The notes under the pieces were generated by a model. It was not told the origin of the DNA. It worked only from the letters and a program-made list of their open reading frames with translations, and searched no databases. Made by a program: the position numbers and the translations under genes. A stretch of DNA of 64,000 bases from Casp-actino8 sp964614655 (GTDB lineage: Bacteria; Actinomycetota; Acidimicrobiia; Acidimicrobiales; Ilumatobacteraceae): NCBI GenBank assembly GCA_964614655.1, contig CAZTPF010000008.1:11225-75224 (forward strand), read 5' to 3'. Positions within the stretch are counted from its first letter, which is position 1; each line of letters starts with the position of its first letter. Positions 1 through 8,473 of the stretch are shown piece after piece.

Positions 1-517
1 GACGTCGTCGCAGACGGAGAAGTCCGGCGAAGAGCAACGGCAGGACGACGTACAACTGCTCCTCGATCGCGAGCGACCAGAAGTGCTGGACGGGCGAAGC
101 CACCGAGGTGAACAGTTCTTCGTACGAGTTCCCGGTCGACGCGAATCTCCAGTTGGCCGCATAACCCAACGACGCGAGCAAGTCGCCGCGCAGGCGCGGC
201 CCGTCGAACAGCGAGGTGGTCGCCGACAGCACGGCGAGTGCGGCCAGGGCCAACAGCGACGCCGGCATCAGACGACGGAGACGGCGCGCCCAGAATCCGA
301 TGAGGTCGACCCGCCCGTCCTGGTCGAACTCGCGCACGACGAGTTGCGTGATGAGGTAACCCGACAACGTGAAAAAGAGCGAGACGGCGAGCATGCCGCC
401 GGGAACGATCGACCATTCGAGGTGATAGAGCACCACGAGTACGAGAGCCAGGCCGCGAAGTCCGTCGAGTCCGGCGACGTAGAGAAGACCTCGTGAACTC
501 GTCGTCGTGCCGCTCAC
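1..517 (-). CDS. Acyltransferase family 3 (OafA/YrhL type), 3' end outside window
   Basis: Only the first 172 residues are inside the window. The GTG start at 517 follows GGAGGTG at a normal ribosome-binding distance. The protein opens with the family's first membrane segment (LDGLRGLALVLVVLYH, from about residue 17), then FFTLSGYLIT, and shows the HFWSLAIEEQLYV block near residue 147, which is diagnostic for acyltransferase 3. These are integral membrane enzymes that O-acylate sugars or lipids outside the cytoplasm; some carry an SGNH domain at the C-terminus, which cannot be judged here. It diverges from the acyl-CoA dehydrogenase operon at 623, and a palindromic operator lies between them. 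The acceptor is unknown. Confidence 0.9.
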   Translation of the reverse strand, partial: MSGTTTSSRGLLYVAGLDGLRGLALVLVVLYHLEWSIVPGGMLAVSLFFTLSGYLITQLVVREFDQDGRVDLIGFWARRLRRLMPASLLALAALAVLSATTSLFDGPRLRGDLLASLGYAANWRFASTGNSYEELFTSVASPVQHFWSLAIEEQLYVVLPLLFAGLLRLRRR

Positions 518-569
518 GTCTCTTTCACCTCCGAGCAGTGTACGAGCAGCGATCGCGAGCCACCGAGCG

Positions 570-590
570 GATGTGACGGGGCGTCAGATT
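570..590. promoter_or_regulatory. Predicted operator, imperfect copy (regulon site 1)
   Basis: GATGTGAC, 5-base spacer GGGGC, GTCAGATT. The right arm matches the perfect copies at 4442 and 5711; the left arm matches 6 of 8. It lies just upstream of a -10 hexamer TAGGGT (607-612) for the gene at 623. The distance from GTCAG to the hexamer is 24 bases, the same as at the 5711 site. Confidence 0.7.
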
Positions 591-622
591 TCGCCGAGTG
601 TCCGACTAGGGTGCGAGACGCC

Positions 623-1771
623 ATGGATCTGCGTGAAACCCCCGAACAATCAGCGTTTCGCTCCGAGGCCCGAACGTGGCTCGAAGCCAACGTGCCCGCC
701 GAACCGCTCGAGAGTTTCGACACCGAGATCGGCTTCGCCCAGCATCGCGACTGGGAGCGTCGCCTCTCGGAGGGTCGCTGGTCGGCGGTGTCGTGGCCGG
801 AGAAGTACGGCGGACGTGGGGCCGACTACATCCACTGGCTGATCTTCGAAGAGGAGTACTACCGCTCCGGCGCGCCCGGACGCGTCAACCAGAACGGCAT
901 CTTCCTTCTCGGGCCGACCATCATGGAAGTGGGAACCGACTCCCAGAAGGATCGCTTCCTTCCCACCATGGCCTCGAGCGAGATCGTGTGGGCGCAGGCC
1001 TGGAGCGAGCCGAACGCCGGCAGCGACCTGGCCGGCATCCGCAGCAAAGCGACCCGCGACGGTGACGAATGGATCCTGAACGGCCAGAAGATCTGGGCCA
1101 GTCGCGCCGTGTGGGCCGACTGGTGCTTCGGCATCTTCCGCACCGATCCGACCGCCGAGCGCCACCGCGGACTCACCTTCATCCTCTGCCCGCTCGATCT
1201 GCCCGGGATCACGGTTCGACCGATCGCCCAACTCGACGGTGACACCGGGTTCGCCGAGATCTTCTTCGACGACGTGCGGGTGCCGATCGAGAACACCCTC
1301 GGCGACGTCGACAAGGGATGGGGTGTGGCCATGGCGACGGCCGGGTTCGAGCGCGGTGTGAGTCTGCGCAGCCCGGCGCGATTCTCCGAGGCCGCCAATC
1401 GCCTCGTTCATCTGTGGCGCACCTACGCCGATCCGAGCGACACCGCACTCGCCGACGCCGTCACCGATGCCTGGATGCAGGCCGAGGGTTACCGCCTGCA
1501 CACCTACCAGACCGTCACCGGCATGCTCGAGGGTCGTCCGATCGGTGCCGAGGCCAGTCTCAACAAGATCTTCTGGAGCGAGATGGACGTCCGCATTCAC
1601 GAGATCGCCCTTCAGATCCTCGGACCCGAAGCCGAACGTATGAGCGGCGCGAACGAGCGCTGGGTCGACGGCTTCCTCTTCTCGTTGAGCGGCCCCATCT
1701 ACGCCGGGACCAACGAGATCCAACGCAACATCATCGCCGACCGCGTTCTGCAGTTGCCGAAGGGAGTCTGA
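623..1771 (+). CDS. Acyl-CoA dehydrogenase, large-type subunit
   Basis: A 382-residue FAD-dependent acyl-CoA dehydrogenase that would introduce an alpha,beta double bond into an acyl-CoA. Seen: the flavin/substrate block WAQAWSEPNAGSDLAGI near residue 130, QKIWAS, and the C-terminal YAGTNEIQRNIIA signature. The classical catalytic Glu of YEGT is Ala here, a pattern known from the two-subunit (alpha2beta2) dehydrogenases of actinobacterial steroid catabolism. The next gene starts 3 bases downstream and encodes a shorter dehydrogenase, so a heteromeric enzyme is likely. ATG 623 was chosen because the upstream in-frame GTG at 611 overlaps the predicted -10 box. A regulon operator lies at 570-590. 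Confidence 0.92.
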   Translation: MDLRETPEQSAFRSEARTWLEANVPAEPLESFDTEIGFAQHRDWERRLSEGRWSAVSWPEKYGGRGADYIHWLIFEEEYYRSGAPGRVNQNGIFLLGPTIMEVGTDSQKDRFLPTMASSEIVWAQAWSEPNAGSDLAGIRSKATRDGDEWILNGQKIWASRAVWADWCFGIFRTDPTAERHRGLTFILCPLDLPGITVRPIAQLDGDTGFAEIFFDDVRVPIENTLGDVDKGWGVAMATAGFERGVSLRSPARFSEAANRLVHLWRTYADPSDTALADAVTDAWMQAEGYRLHTYQTVTGMLEGRPIGAEASLNKIFWSEMDVRIHEIALQILGPEAERMSGANERWVDGFLFSLSGPIYAGTNEIQRNIIADRVLQLPKGV

Positions 1772-1774
1772 GCC

Positions 1775-2725
1775 GTGAAGTTCTCGTTCACCGACGATCA
1801 ACGTCTCTTCGCCGATGGTCTGCGCGACCTGCTCGACAACGAATGCCCTCCGTCGCTCGTGCGCCACACGTGGGAGAACGGTTCGGGCCACTCCCCCGAA
1901 CTCTGGGCCAAGCTCGGTGAGATGGGAGTCCTCGGACTTCTCGTGTCGGAGGAGCACGGAGGGATGGGCGGTGATCTCGTCGACGCCGTGCTCTTGTTCC
2001 AGGAACTGGGCCGAGCCGCGGTTCCCGGTCCGGTCCTCGAACACATGGCAGTGGCCGCTCCCCTTCTCGCCTCGACTCACCCCGGCGTCGTCGATGGTTC
2101 GACGGTCGCCACCGTTTCGATCGACTCGTCGCCGTACGTCGCTCACGCCCATGTGGCCGACGTGATCGTGACCTGTGACGGCGCCTGCTCGGATTTCGCC
2201 AGCAGCGACGTCGACGGCATCGACGGCGGCCGACGGATCGCCACCGTCAGCGGCGGCCGCGTGACCAGTCTCGACGTCCCAGTCGACCGCGCTTTCGACG
2301 CCATGGCCGTGGCCACCTCCGCTTACATGATCGGACTCGGCGAGCGCATGATCGACGTCGCCGCCGACTACGCACGTCAACGCGAACAGTTCGGCAAGCC
2401 GATCGGATCGTTCCAAGCCGTCAAGCACCTGATGTCGGACGCCCTCTTGAAGGTCGAGTTCGCCAAGGCGCCGACTTACCGTGCCGCCTGGAGTCTCGCC
2501 AGCGGCGAGCCGACGGCGCCGCGCGACGTGAGCATGGCCAAAGCCCTGGCGAGCGAGGCCGCCTACCGCGCGAGTCGTGGTTCGATGCAAGTGCACGGTG
2601 GTATCGGCTACACGTGGGAAGCCGATCTGCAACTCTTCATGAAAAAGGCGTGGGCCCTCTCGCGCGCCTACGGCGACGCGACGTGGCATCGCCGTCGCGT
2701 CTCGGCCGCCGTGCTCGCGTCGTGA
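1775..2725 (+). CDS. Acyl-CoA dehydrogenase, short partner subunit
   Basis: A 316-residue acyl-CoA dehydrogenase-like protein starting with GTG three bases after the preceding dehydrogenase. The N-terminal helical domain (FTDDQRLFADGLRDLL) and the C-terminal domain with QREQFGKPIGSFQAVKH and QVHGGIGYTWE are recognisable, but the middle beta domain is shortened and the usual YxGT signature is absent from the end. This is the profile of the small subunit in FadE26/FadE27- or FadE28/FadE29-like heterotetramers, in which FAD and active-site residues are shared between chains. Its stop overlaps the start of the exporter gene (GTGA), so three genes form a tight operon. Confidence 0.9.
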   Translation: MKFSFTDDQRLFADGLRDLLDNECPPSLVRHTWENGSGHSPELWAKLGEMGVLGLLVSEEHGGMGGDLVDAVLLFQELGRAAVPGPVLEHMAVAAPLLASTHPGVVDGSTVATVSIDSSPYVAHAHVADVIVTCDGACSDFASSDVDGIDGGRRIATVSGGRVTSLDVPVDRAFDAMAVATSAYMIGLGERMIDVAADYARQREQFGKPIGSFQAVKHLMSDALLKVEFAKAPTYRAAWSLASGEPTAPRDVSMAKALASEAAYRASRGSMQVHGGIGYTWEADLQLFMKKAWALSRAYGDATWHRRRVSAAVLAS

Positions 2726-3498
2726 ACGCACCAGGTCGTCCGTCGACCACGACCATTGCCCTCGTCGGCGTGGGAGCGGGGATCCTGTCGGGCCTCTTCG
2801 GGGTGGGCGGCGGAATCCTCGTCGTTCCGGCTCTCACCATGATCTTGAAGCTCGACCAGAAATTGGCGAGCGGCACCTCACTCGGGGCCGTGTTCCCCAT
2901 TTCGATCGCGAGTTTGGCGACGTACTGGAGCCAGGACAACGTCGACTGGGTGATGGCACTCTGGCTGGCGATCGGTGCGGTGGGCGGCGCGATCTACGGC
3001 ACCAAGTTGATCCACCGGCTACCGCGTCGATTCATCGGTTATCTCTTCACCGCGATGCTGCTGATCACCGCCGTTCGCCTCTACGTTCCGACGAATGCCG
3101 ATGGACGCGGTGTGATCGAAGCCGGTGGAGCGATCGCTCTGGTGATCATCGGCTTCCTGACCGGTGTGCTCGCCGGCCTCCTCGGTATCGGCGGCGGGGT
3201 GATCATGGTGCCGATCATGATCGTGCTCTTCAGCGAGATACCGGTCATCGCCAAGGGAACCTCGGCGGCAGTGATCATCCCGACTGCGATCATCGGGACT
3301 TTGCGGAACCTGAAGGCCAAGAACATCGACACCAAGGTGGCGGTGATCGTCGGACTCGCCGGCATTCCGACCGCGATTGTCGGCGGCCTCGTGGCCGACG
3401 TCATGAACGAAGACCTGTCGAACGCGCTGTTCGCCACCCTGGTGCTCATCGTCGCGGCCAAGATGTTCCGCGACCTGCGGAGCGACTCAGTTGCGTGA
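2722..3498 (+). CDS. TauE/SafE family membrane exporter
   Basis: A 258-residue polytopic membrane protein with the internal duplication typical of TauE/SafE: the glycine-rich loops GLFGVGGGILVVPAL near residue 20 and GLLGIGGGVIMVPI about 140 residues later each begin one half. Family members export sulfite, sulfoacetate or other small organic anions. The GTG start overlaps the dehydrogenase stop (GTGA), so translation is coupled to the beta-oxidation pair, suggesting it handles an anion made or used in that pathway. The substrate cannot be read from sequence. The 3' end overlaps the converging LLM gene by 12 bases. Confidence 0.88.
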   Translation: MNAPGRPSTTTIALVGVGAGILSGLFGVGGGILVVPALTMILKLDQKLASGTSLGAVFPISIASLATYWSQDNVDWVMALWLAIGAVGGAIYGTKLIHRLPRRFIGYLFTAMLLITAVRLYVPTNADGRGVIEAGGAIALVIIGFLTGVLAGLLGIGGGVIMVPIMIVLFSEIPVIAKGTSAAVIIPTAIIGTLRNLKAKNIDTKVAVIVGLAGIPTAIVGGLVADVMNEDLSNALFATLVLIVAAKMFRDLRSDSVA

Positions 3499-4386
3499 CG
3501 CAACGGCGTCGGCGAGCGCGTCGAGCATTCGCGGATCGCTCGTGGCCGGAACCACGATGAATTCATCAGCACCTTCGGCCTCGACAGCGTCGAGAAGTTC
3601 GACGAGCGGCCCCACCTCGTGCAACGGCATAGCCGCAGCGAGCGATGCCGCGAGATCCGGAGAGAAGACCCGCAGGTAGGTCTCGGCGAAGTCGTGAAGG
3701 GTGCGACGGGAGTCGTCACCGAGAGCGACGAAGGAACCGGTGACGAGACGGGGCTTCTCCGCCCGTCCGGCATCGGTCCACGCGGCTTCGGTCTGGCGGA
3801 ACAGACGCCCCGACTCGGCCGCGTCACCGAGCAACGTGAAACCGCTGACGCCACTCGCCCAGGCCGCGGCCCGTGCGAGCGACTTCGGACCCATCGCCGA
3901 GGCGAGGATCGGCGGCCCCCCGGCCTGCATCGGTTCCGGACCGACTCGCTCGCCGTCGGCGGCCGCTCCGCCGTTCCAGAGTCGACGCACTTCGGCGACC
4001 GCCTCGTCGAGCCGACCGTGCCGACCGGCGAACGGCGACCCGAGCGCCTGGTAATCCTGCTGGCGTCCGCCCACCCCGACCGCCACCTCGACCCGTCCGC
4101 CCGACACCACGTCGAGCGATGCCAGTTCCTTGGCGACCATCGCTGGTGCGTGCCACGGCAACACCACCACGTTGACCAGGACCCGAACCCGGGAGGTGAG
4201 GGCGGCCGCTGCCGAACACAGGGTGAAGCCGTCCAGATTGTGGAAGGTGATGCGCTCCCCGGCCGACACGCTCGAGAACGGCCCCTCGTCGATCCCTCGA
4301 CACCAGGCCACGAGGCGATCTCGATCGAGTCCGGTGGCCATCTGCGGAAGGGCCACTCCGACGGTCATGCGGTGGGTTCGCGTCAT
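3487..4386 (-). CDS. LLM-class (F420-type) oxidoreductase
   Basis: A 299-residue luciferase-like monooxygenase fold protein. Seen: MTVGVALPQM at the N-terminus, VLVNVVVLPWHAPAMVAKELASLDVVSGGR in the first third (described here by its LDVVSGGR end), and AVGVGGRQQDYQALG, all typical of F420-dependent LLM oxidoreductases. It would transfer hydride between F420 and an organic substrate; an FMN-type monooxygenase is the alternative. The ATG at 4386 was preferred; TTG 4422 and ATG 4368 are possible starts and no clear ribosome-binding site decides. It diverges from the amidohydrolase at 4483 with a perfect regulon operator between them. Confidence 0.85.
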   Translation of the reverse strand: MTRTHRMTVGVALPQMATGLDRDRLVAWCRGIDEGPFSSVSAGERITFHNLDGFTLCSAAAALTSRVRVLVNVVVLPWHAPAMVAKELASLDVVSGGRVEVAVGVGGRQQDYQALGSPFAGRHGRLDEAVAEVRRLWNGGAAADGERVGPEPMQAGGPPILASAMGPKSLARAAAWASGVSGFTLLGDAAESGRLFRQTEAAWTDAGRAEKPRLVTGSFVALGDDSRRTLHDFAETYLRVFSPDLAASLAAAMPLHEVGPLVELLDAVEAEGADEFIVVPATSDPRMLDALADAVASRN

Positions 4387-4441
4387 GGACCCACTCTCGC
4401 CCACCAACCCCGAATCCGCCAATTCACCTGGGCCGACGCAG

Positions 4442-4462
4442 AATCTGACACACCGTCAGATT
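4442..4462. promoter_or_regulatory. Predicted operator, perfect palindrome (regulon site 2)
   Basis: AATCTGAC (4442-4449), spacer ACACC, GTCAGATT (4455-4462): eight-base arms with no mismatch. It sits between the divergent LLM and amidohydrolase genes and 7 bases ahead of the TACCCT -10 box that serves the amidohydrolase, so binding would block that promoter. Confidence 0.85.
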
Positions 4463-4469
4463 TCAGTGC

Positions 4470-4475
4470 TACCCT
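4470..4475 (+). promoter_or_regulatory. -10 hexamer TACCCT, leaderless-type promoter
   Basis: The hexamer ends 8 bases before ATG 4483, so transcription should begin at or next to the start codon. It lies directly downstream of operator site 2. Confidence 0.6.
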
Positions 4476-4482
4476 CGACTTC

Positions 4483-5691
4483 ATGCGCGAACTGCCCAAG
4501 ATCATCTCGGTCGACGACCACGTGACCGAACCGGCGACCGTCTGGACCGATCGCCTTCCGAAGAAGTACCACGACGTCGGCCCTCGCATCGAACGTCTCC
4601 CCGTCCGAGAGATGACTTTCGTCGGCGGCAAGTTCACGGCGATCCCGGGCGACAAGGGTGAGGACGGCCCGCTCGCCGATTGGTGGTTCTACGAAGATCT
4701 GCGTCGTCCGCTCACTCGTCTCGACACCGCCGTCGGCTTCGAGCGCGACGAGGTGACCGTCACCGGCATCACCTATGACGAGATGCGACAGGGCAGCTAC
4801 AAGCTGAAGGATCGTCTCGAAGACATGGACGTCGCCGGCATCGAGGCGTCGCTCTGCTTCCCCACCTTCCCGCGCTTTTGCGGCCAGACGTTCTACGAGG
4901 CGCAGGACAAAGAGCTCGCCATGCTCGGCGTGTACGCCTACAACGACTGGATGTACGAAGAGTGGTGCGGTGAATCGGGTGGCCGCATGTTGCCGCTCGG
5001 TCTGATTCCGCTCTGGGATCCGGTGGCCGCCGCCGCCGAGATTCGCCGCAACGCCGCGCGCGGTTTCCGCGCCGTGGCCTTCAGCGAGATCCCCTCCAAC
5101 TTGAATCTGCCGAGCATCCACGACGAGAACGGATACTGGTTGCCGTTCTTCGAGGCGTGCAACGAGACCGGCACGGTCATCTGCATGCACATCGGTTCCG
5201 GATCGAAGATGCCGAGCACGTCTCCCGACGCACCGGCAGCGGTCGGCTCCACGCTCACGTTCGCCAACTGCTGCTTCAGCATGGTCGACTGGCTCATGAG
5301 CGGCCACTTCACGCAGTTCCCCGATCTCAAGATCGCTTACAGCGAAGGTCAGATCGGATGGATCCCCTACATCCTCGAGCGCGCCGACCGCGTCTGGGAG
5401 GACAACCGGGGCTGGGGCGGTGTCGCCGACAAGGTTCTCGAACCGCCGTCGCAATTGTTCAAGAAGCACGTCTACGGCTGTTTCTTCGACGACCCGCACG
5501 GTCTGCGCTCCCTCGTCGAGATCGGTGAGGACAACGTCACTTACGAGTGCGACTACCCGCACTCCGACTCGACCTGGCCGCACACCGCCAAGATCGCCCA
5601 CGAGCAGACGCTCGGCCTCACCGACGAGCAGGTGTACAAGGTGTTGCGCGGCAACGCCATCAAGATGCTCGGCATCACCCACCTGTCCTGA
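4483..5691 (+). CDS. Amidohydrolase-family (ACMSD-like TIM barrel) protein
   Basis: A 402-residue metal-dependent hydrolase/decarboxylase of the amidohydrolase-2 group. Seen: the N-terminal metal motif SVDDHVTEP, a mid-barrel His in ICMHIGSGSK, FPDLKIAYSEGQIGWIPY, and the C-terminal Asp in YECDYPHSDSTWP. These match the ACMSD/gamma-resorcylate decarboxylase clan, whose members act on carboxylated rings or hydrolyse C-C or amide bonds. A clear paralogue lies at 48455, also next to a CoA ligase and an SDR and also under a regulon operator, so both probably serve one pathway. The substrate is unknown. Transcription is probably leaderless from 4470-4475. Confidence 0.87.
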   Translation: MRELPKIISVDDHVTEPATVWTDRLPKKYHDVGPRIERLPVREMTFVGGKFTAIPGDKGEDGPLADWWFYEDLRRPLTRLDTAVGFERDEVTVTGITYDEMRQGSYKLKDRLEDMDVAGIEASLCFPTFPRFCGQTFYEAQDKELAMLGVYAYNDWMYEEWCGESGGRMLPLGLIPLWDPVAAAAEIRRNAARGFRAVAFSEIPSNLNLPSIHDENGYWLPFFEACNETGTVICMHIGSGSKMPSTSPDAPAAVGSTLTFANCCFSMVDWLMSGHFTQFPDLKIAYSEGQIGWIPYILERADRVWEDNRGWGGVADKVLEPPSQLFKKHVYGCFFDDPHGLRSLVEIGEDNVTYECDYPHSDSTWPHTAKIAHEQTLGLTDEQVYKVLRGNAIKMLGITHLS

Positions 5692-5710
5692 CCCCGGATC
5701 GACCCCCACG

Positions 5711-5731
5711 AATCTGACTGGCCGTCAGATT
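5711..5731. promoter_or_regulatory. Predicted operator, perfect palindrome (regulon site 3)
   Basis: AATCTGAC (5711-5718), spacer TGGCC, GTCAGATT (5724-5731), identical in both arms to site 2. A TAGAGT -10 hexamer lies at 5748-5753. The operon downstream ends in a TetR-family gene, which fits negative autoregulation. Confidence 0.85.
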
Positions 5732-5789
5732 CTCCGACGTCGCGGACTAGAGTCCGACTGGCGACGTTTCGGCTCGATGAGGGGGAACC

Positions 5790-6893
5790 ATGAAAGGCAT
5801 CGTCTACGACGGATCCACGGCGACGCTGGTCGACGGCTTGACAGTTCGCGAACCCGGTCCTCGTGAGGTCTGGGTCGACGTCGCCGCGGCTGGCCTCTGC
5901 CACTCCGACATCTCGTACATGCACGGCCTGTATCCAGTTCCGTCACCGGGTGTGTGTGGCCACGAAGCCGCCGGGGTCGTCGCTTCGGTCGGCAACGCGG
6001 TCACCCACGTCGCCCCGGGCGATCACGTGATCATCGCCACCTTGGCCGCCTGCGGCTTCTGCGAGTTCTGCATGGACGGCAAGCCCACGTTCTGCCGATC
6101 GACGCTCGGTAACTGGAGTCAGCCGTTCACTCTCGACGGCGAACCGATCTACAACTTCGCCGCCACCAGTGCCTTCGCCGAACGCACGATCGTGCGCGAC
6201 GTCCAGTGCGTGAAGATTCCAAAGGACGTCCCGCTCACGTCGGCCGCCCTCGTCGGCTGCGGTGTGGTCACCGGAATGGGCGCCGTGTTCAATCGGGCCA
6301 ACGTGAAGCGTGGCCAGTCGGCGGTCGTGTTCGGCGTCGGCGGTGTCGGCCTGAACTGCATCCAAGCGCTCAAGGTGCAAGGCGCGTCGACGATCATCGC
6401 CGTCGACACTCTCGCCGAAAAGGAGTCGTTGGCCCGTCAATTCGGAGCCACGCACTTCCTCGACGGCCGCCGCGACGACATCGTCGATGCGATCATCGGG
6501 ATCCTCCCCTACCGCGACGACATGCCGCGCGGACCGTTCAACGCCGGCGGTGCCAACTGGGCCTTCGACTGCGTGGCCCACCCCGTCGTCACCAACAACG
6601 CCCTCGAATGCCTCGACTGGGGTGGAACCGTGGTGGTGATCGGCGTGGCCGGTCAGACCGCCGAGTTCCACGGCCTGTACGGGCGGCTCACTCAGGTCGA
6701 CCGCGGCATCATCGGGTGTCGTTACGGTTCGGTGAGCCCTCAGCGCGACATCCCGTACATCATCGACCTCTACCGACGCGGTGAAGTTCTCCTCGACGAA
6801 CTCGTGAGCGCCACCTTCCCGATCGCCGACTGGAAGAGCGCCGTCGACGGCCTCGAGAGCGGATCCGTCGCTCGAGCGGTCATCACGTTCTGA
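5790..6893 (+). CDS. Zinc-dependent alcohol dehydrogenase (MDR family)
   Basis: A 367-residue medium-chain dehydrogenase that oxidises an alcohol with NAD(P)+ in the cytoplasm. Catalytic zinc ligands are visible as Cys37 (LCHSD) and His58-Glu59 (GHE); the structural zinc loop has Cys88, Cys91, Cys94 and Cys102. The Rossmann motif GVGGVGLN lies near residue 182. The ATG follows a GAGGGGGA ribosome-binding site. It is the first gene of an operon (dehydrogenase, CoA ligase, two SDRs, TetR) and carries perfect regulon operator 3 upstream. It resembles class III-type enzymes acting on hydrophobic alcohols; the true substrate is not known. Confidence 0.93.
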   Translation: MKGIVYDGSTATLVDGLTVREPGPREVWVDVAAAGLCHSDISYMHGLYPVPSPGVCGHEAAGVVASVGNAVTHVAPGDHVIIATLAACGFCEFCMDGKPTFCRSTLGNWSQPFTLDGEPIYNFAATSAFAERTIVRDVQCVKIPKDVPLTSAALVGCGVVTGMGAVFNRANVKRGQSAVVFGVGGVGLNCIQALKVQGASTIIAVDTLAEKESLARQFGATHFLDGRRDDIVDAIIGILPYRDDMPRGPFNAGGANWAFDCVAHPVVTNNALECLDWGGTVVVIGVAGQTAEFHGLYGRLTQVDRGIIGCRYGSVSPQRDIPYIIDLYRRGEVLLDELVSATFPIADWKSAVDGLESGSVARAVITF

Positions 6894-6913
6894 GTCGAGA
6901 CGCGAGCGAAGTC

Positions 6914-8473
6914 ATGGCCTATCCCACTGGAGTCCTCGATCTCGAGGGCAAGACCTTGTGGCAACTGGTCTGCGAGCGCGCCCTTCTCACTCCCGACAAG
7001 CAGATGGCCCGTGACGAATGGGGACGCACCCTCACGTTCGGCGCCTACAAGGACTGGTGCGAGCGCGTGGCGGCCGGACTCTTCCGACTGGGCGTCGGCG
7101 CAGGTACGAACGTGTCGTGGATCCAGCCGTCACGTTTCGAATCGCTCGTCCTGACCGGAGCGCTGTCCCGACTCGGCGCCGTCCAGAATCCGATCCTGCC
7201 GATCTATCGACATCGCGAGGTCTCGTTCATCACCCGCCAGTCGCAGTGTCGAGTGCTCGTGGTACCCGGCGTCTTCCGCGGCTTCGACTACGCGCCGATG
7301 GCGCATGAGGTCGCTCGAGAGCTCGACCACGACGTCCAGGTTCTGGTGGCCGATCCGTCTCTTCCCGAGGCCGATCCGGCGTCGATCGAACTTCCGCCGT
7401 ACGAGCCCGATCTTCACGGCTTGCGATGGCTCTTCTACTCCTCGGGCACCACCGCCGATCCGAAGGGTGCCAAGCACAGCGACTTCAGCATGTCGGCCGC
7501 CAACGACGGCATGCAGTGGAGCATGGAAGTCGGCCCCGACGACCGGGCCGCCGTCGTGTTCCCGATCACGCACGTCGGCGGACTCATCTGGTTGTTCAAC
7601 GCCATGCAGACCGGGGTCGAACTTCTCATGGTCGAAACCTTCGACGCCTCGGCCACACCCGCTTGGCTCGGAGCCAACGGCTGCACGTGCGCCGGAGCCG
7701 GCACCGTGTTCTGGCTCACCTATCTCAACACGCAACGGCAATTGCCGTCGGGTGAGCGTCTGCTCCCCGATGTCCGCATCTTCAACGGCGGAGGTGCGCC
7801 CAAGCCCAAGTCGTTGCACGCCGAGATGATGGAAGCCTTCGGGGCTCCGCTCATCGGCGGGTGGGGCCTGACCGAAGCCCCCATCAACACGATGGTGCAC
7901 GTCGACGATCCCGACGACAAGAAGGCCACGACCGACGGGCGTCCTTGTCCGGGCGTCACCATTCGCGTCGTGATGGACGACCGCGAATGCGATCCAGGCG
8001 AAGAGGGCGAGCTGCGCGTGAAAGGTCGCCAGGTCTGTCAGGGCTATCTGGATCCGACACTCGACGCCGACGCGTTCGACGAGGACGGCTGGTTCCGGAC
8101 CGGTGACCTCGGCATCGTCGACGCCGACGGTTTCGTGAGCATCACCGGACGCCTGAAGGACATCATCATCCGAAAAGGCGAGAACATCTCGGCCAAGGAG
8201 ATCGAAGATCTGCTGTTCTCGCACCCGGCGGTGGCCGACGTGGCCGTGGTCGGACTCCCCGATCCGTCGAGCGGCGAGATCGCCTGTGCCGTCGTGGTCG
8301 CCAATGACGGTGCATCCTTCGCTTTCGACGACATGGTGGCCTTCTTGAAAGAAGCCGAATTGTCACGTCACAAGATTCCCGAGCGCCTCGAGATCGTCGA
8401 TGCACTCCCACGCAACCCGAGCGGCAAGGTTCTGAAGAAGGATCTCCGCGCCAAATACGGAGGACAGGCATGA
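6914..8473 (+). CDS. AMP-forming acyl-CoA synthetase
   Basis: A 519-residue ANL-superfamily ligase that would activate a carboxylic acid as adenylate and then thioester. Seen: the P-loop YSSGTTADPKGAKH (about residue 175), GWGLTEAP, GWFRTGDLG and the C-terminal hinge with GRLKDIIIRKGENIS, ending in the catalytic-lysine motif NPSGKVLKKDLR. It begins 20 bases after the alcohol dehydrogenase and its stop overlaps the next SDR start (ATGA). Its closest look is to medium- or aromatic-acid CoA ligases; it is distinct from the two FadD17-like ligases at 49669 and 53713. Confidence 0.92.
   Translation: MAYPTGVLDLEGKTLWQLVCERALLTPDKQMARDEWGRTLTFGAYKDWCERVAAGLFRLGVGAGTNVSWIQPSRFESLVLTGALSRLGAVQNPILPIYRHREVSFITRQSQCRVLVVPGVFRGFDYAPMAHEVARELDHDVQVLVADPSLPEADPASIELPPYEPDLHGLRWLFYSSGTTADPKGAKHSDFSMSAANDGMQWSMEVGPDDRAAVVFPITHVGGLIWLFNAMQTGVELLMVETFDASATPAWLGANGCTCAGAGTVFWLTYLNTQRQLPSGERLLPDVRIFNGGGAPKPKSLHAEMMEAFGAPLIGGWGLTEAPINTMVHVDDPDDKKATTDGRPCPGVTIRVVMDDRECDPGEEGELRVKGRQVCQGYLDPTLDADAFDEDGWFRTGDLGIVDADGFVSITGRLKDIIIRKGENISAKEIEDLLFSHPAVADVAVVGLPDPSSGEIACAVVVANDGASFAFDDMVAFLKEAELSRHKIPERLEIVDALPRNPSGKVLKKDLRAKYGGQA

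Noticed and set aside
650..2731. Very long antisense open frames opposite the acyl-CoA dehydrogenase genes and in similar places (8368-10077, 4456-5709, 41624-43462, 49813-51573)
   Set aside because: They are shadows of real high-GC genes: their translations have no domain, no promoter or ribosome-binding site and composition dominated by Arg, Gly and Asp.
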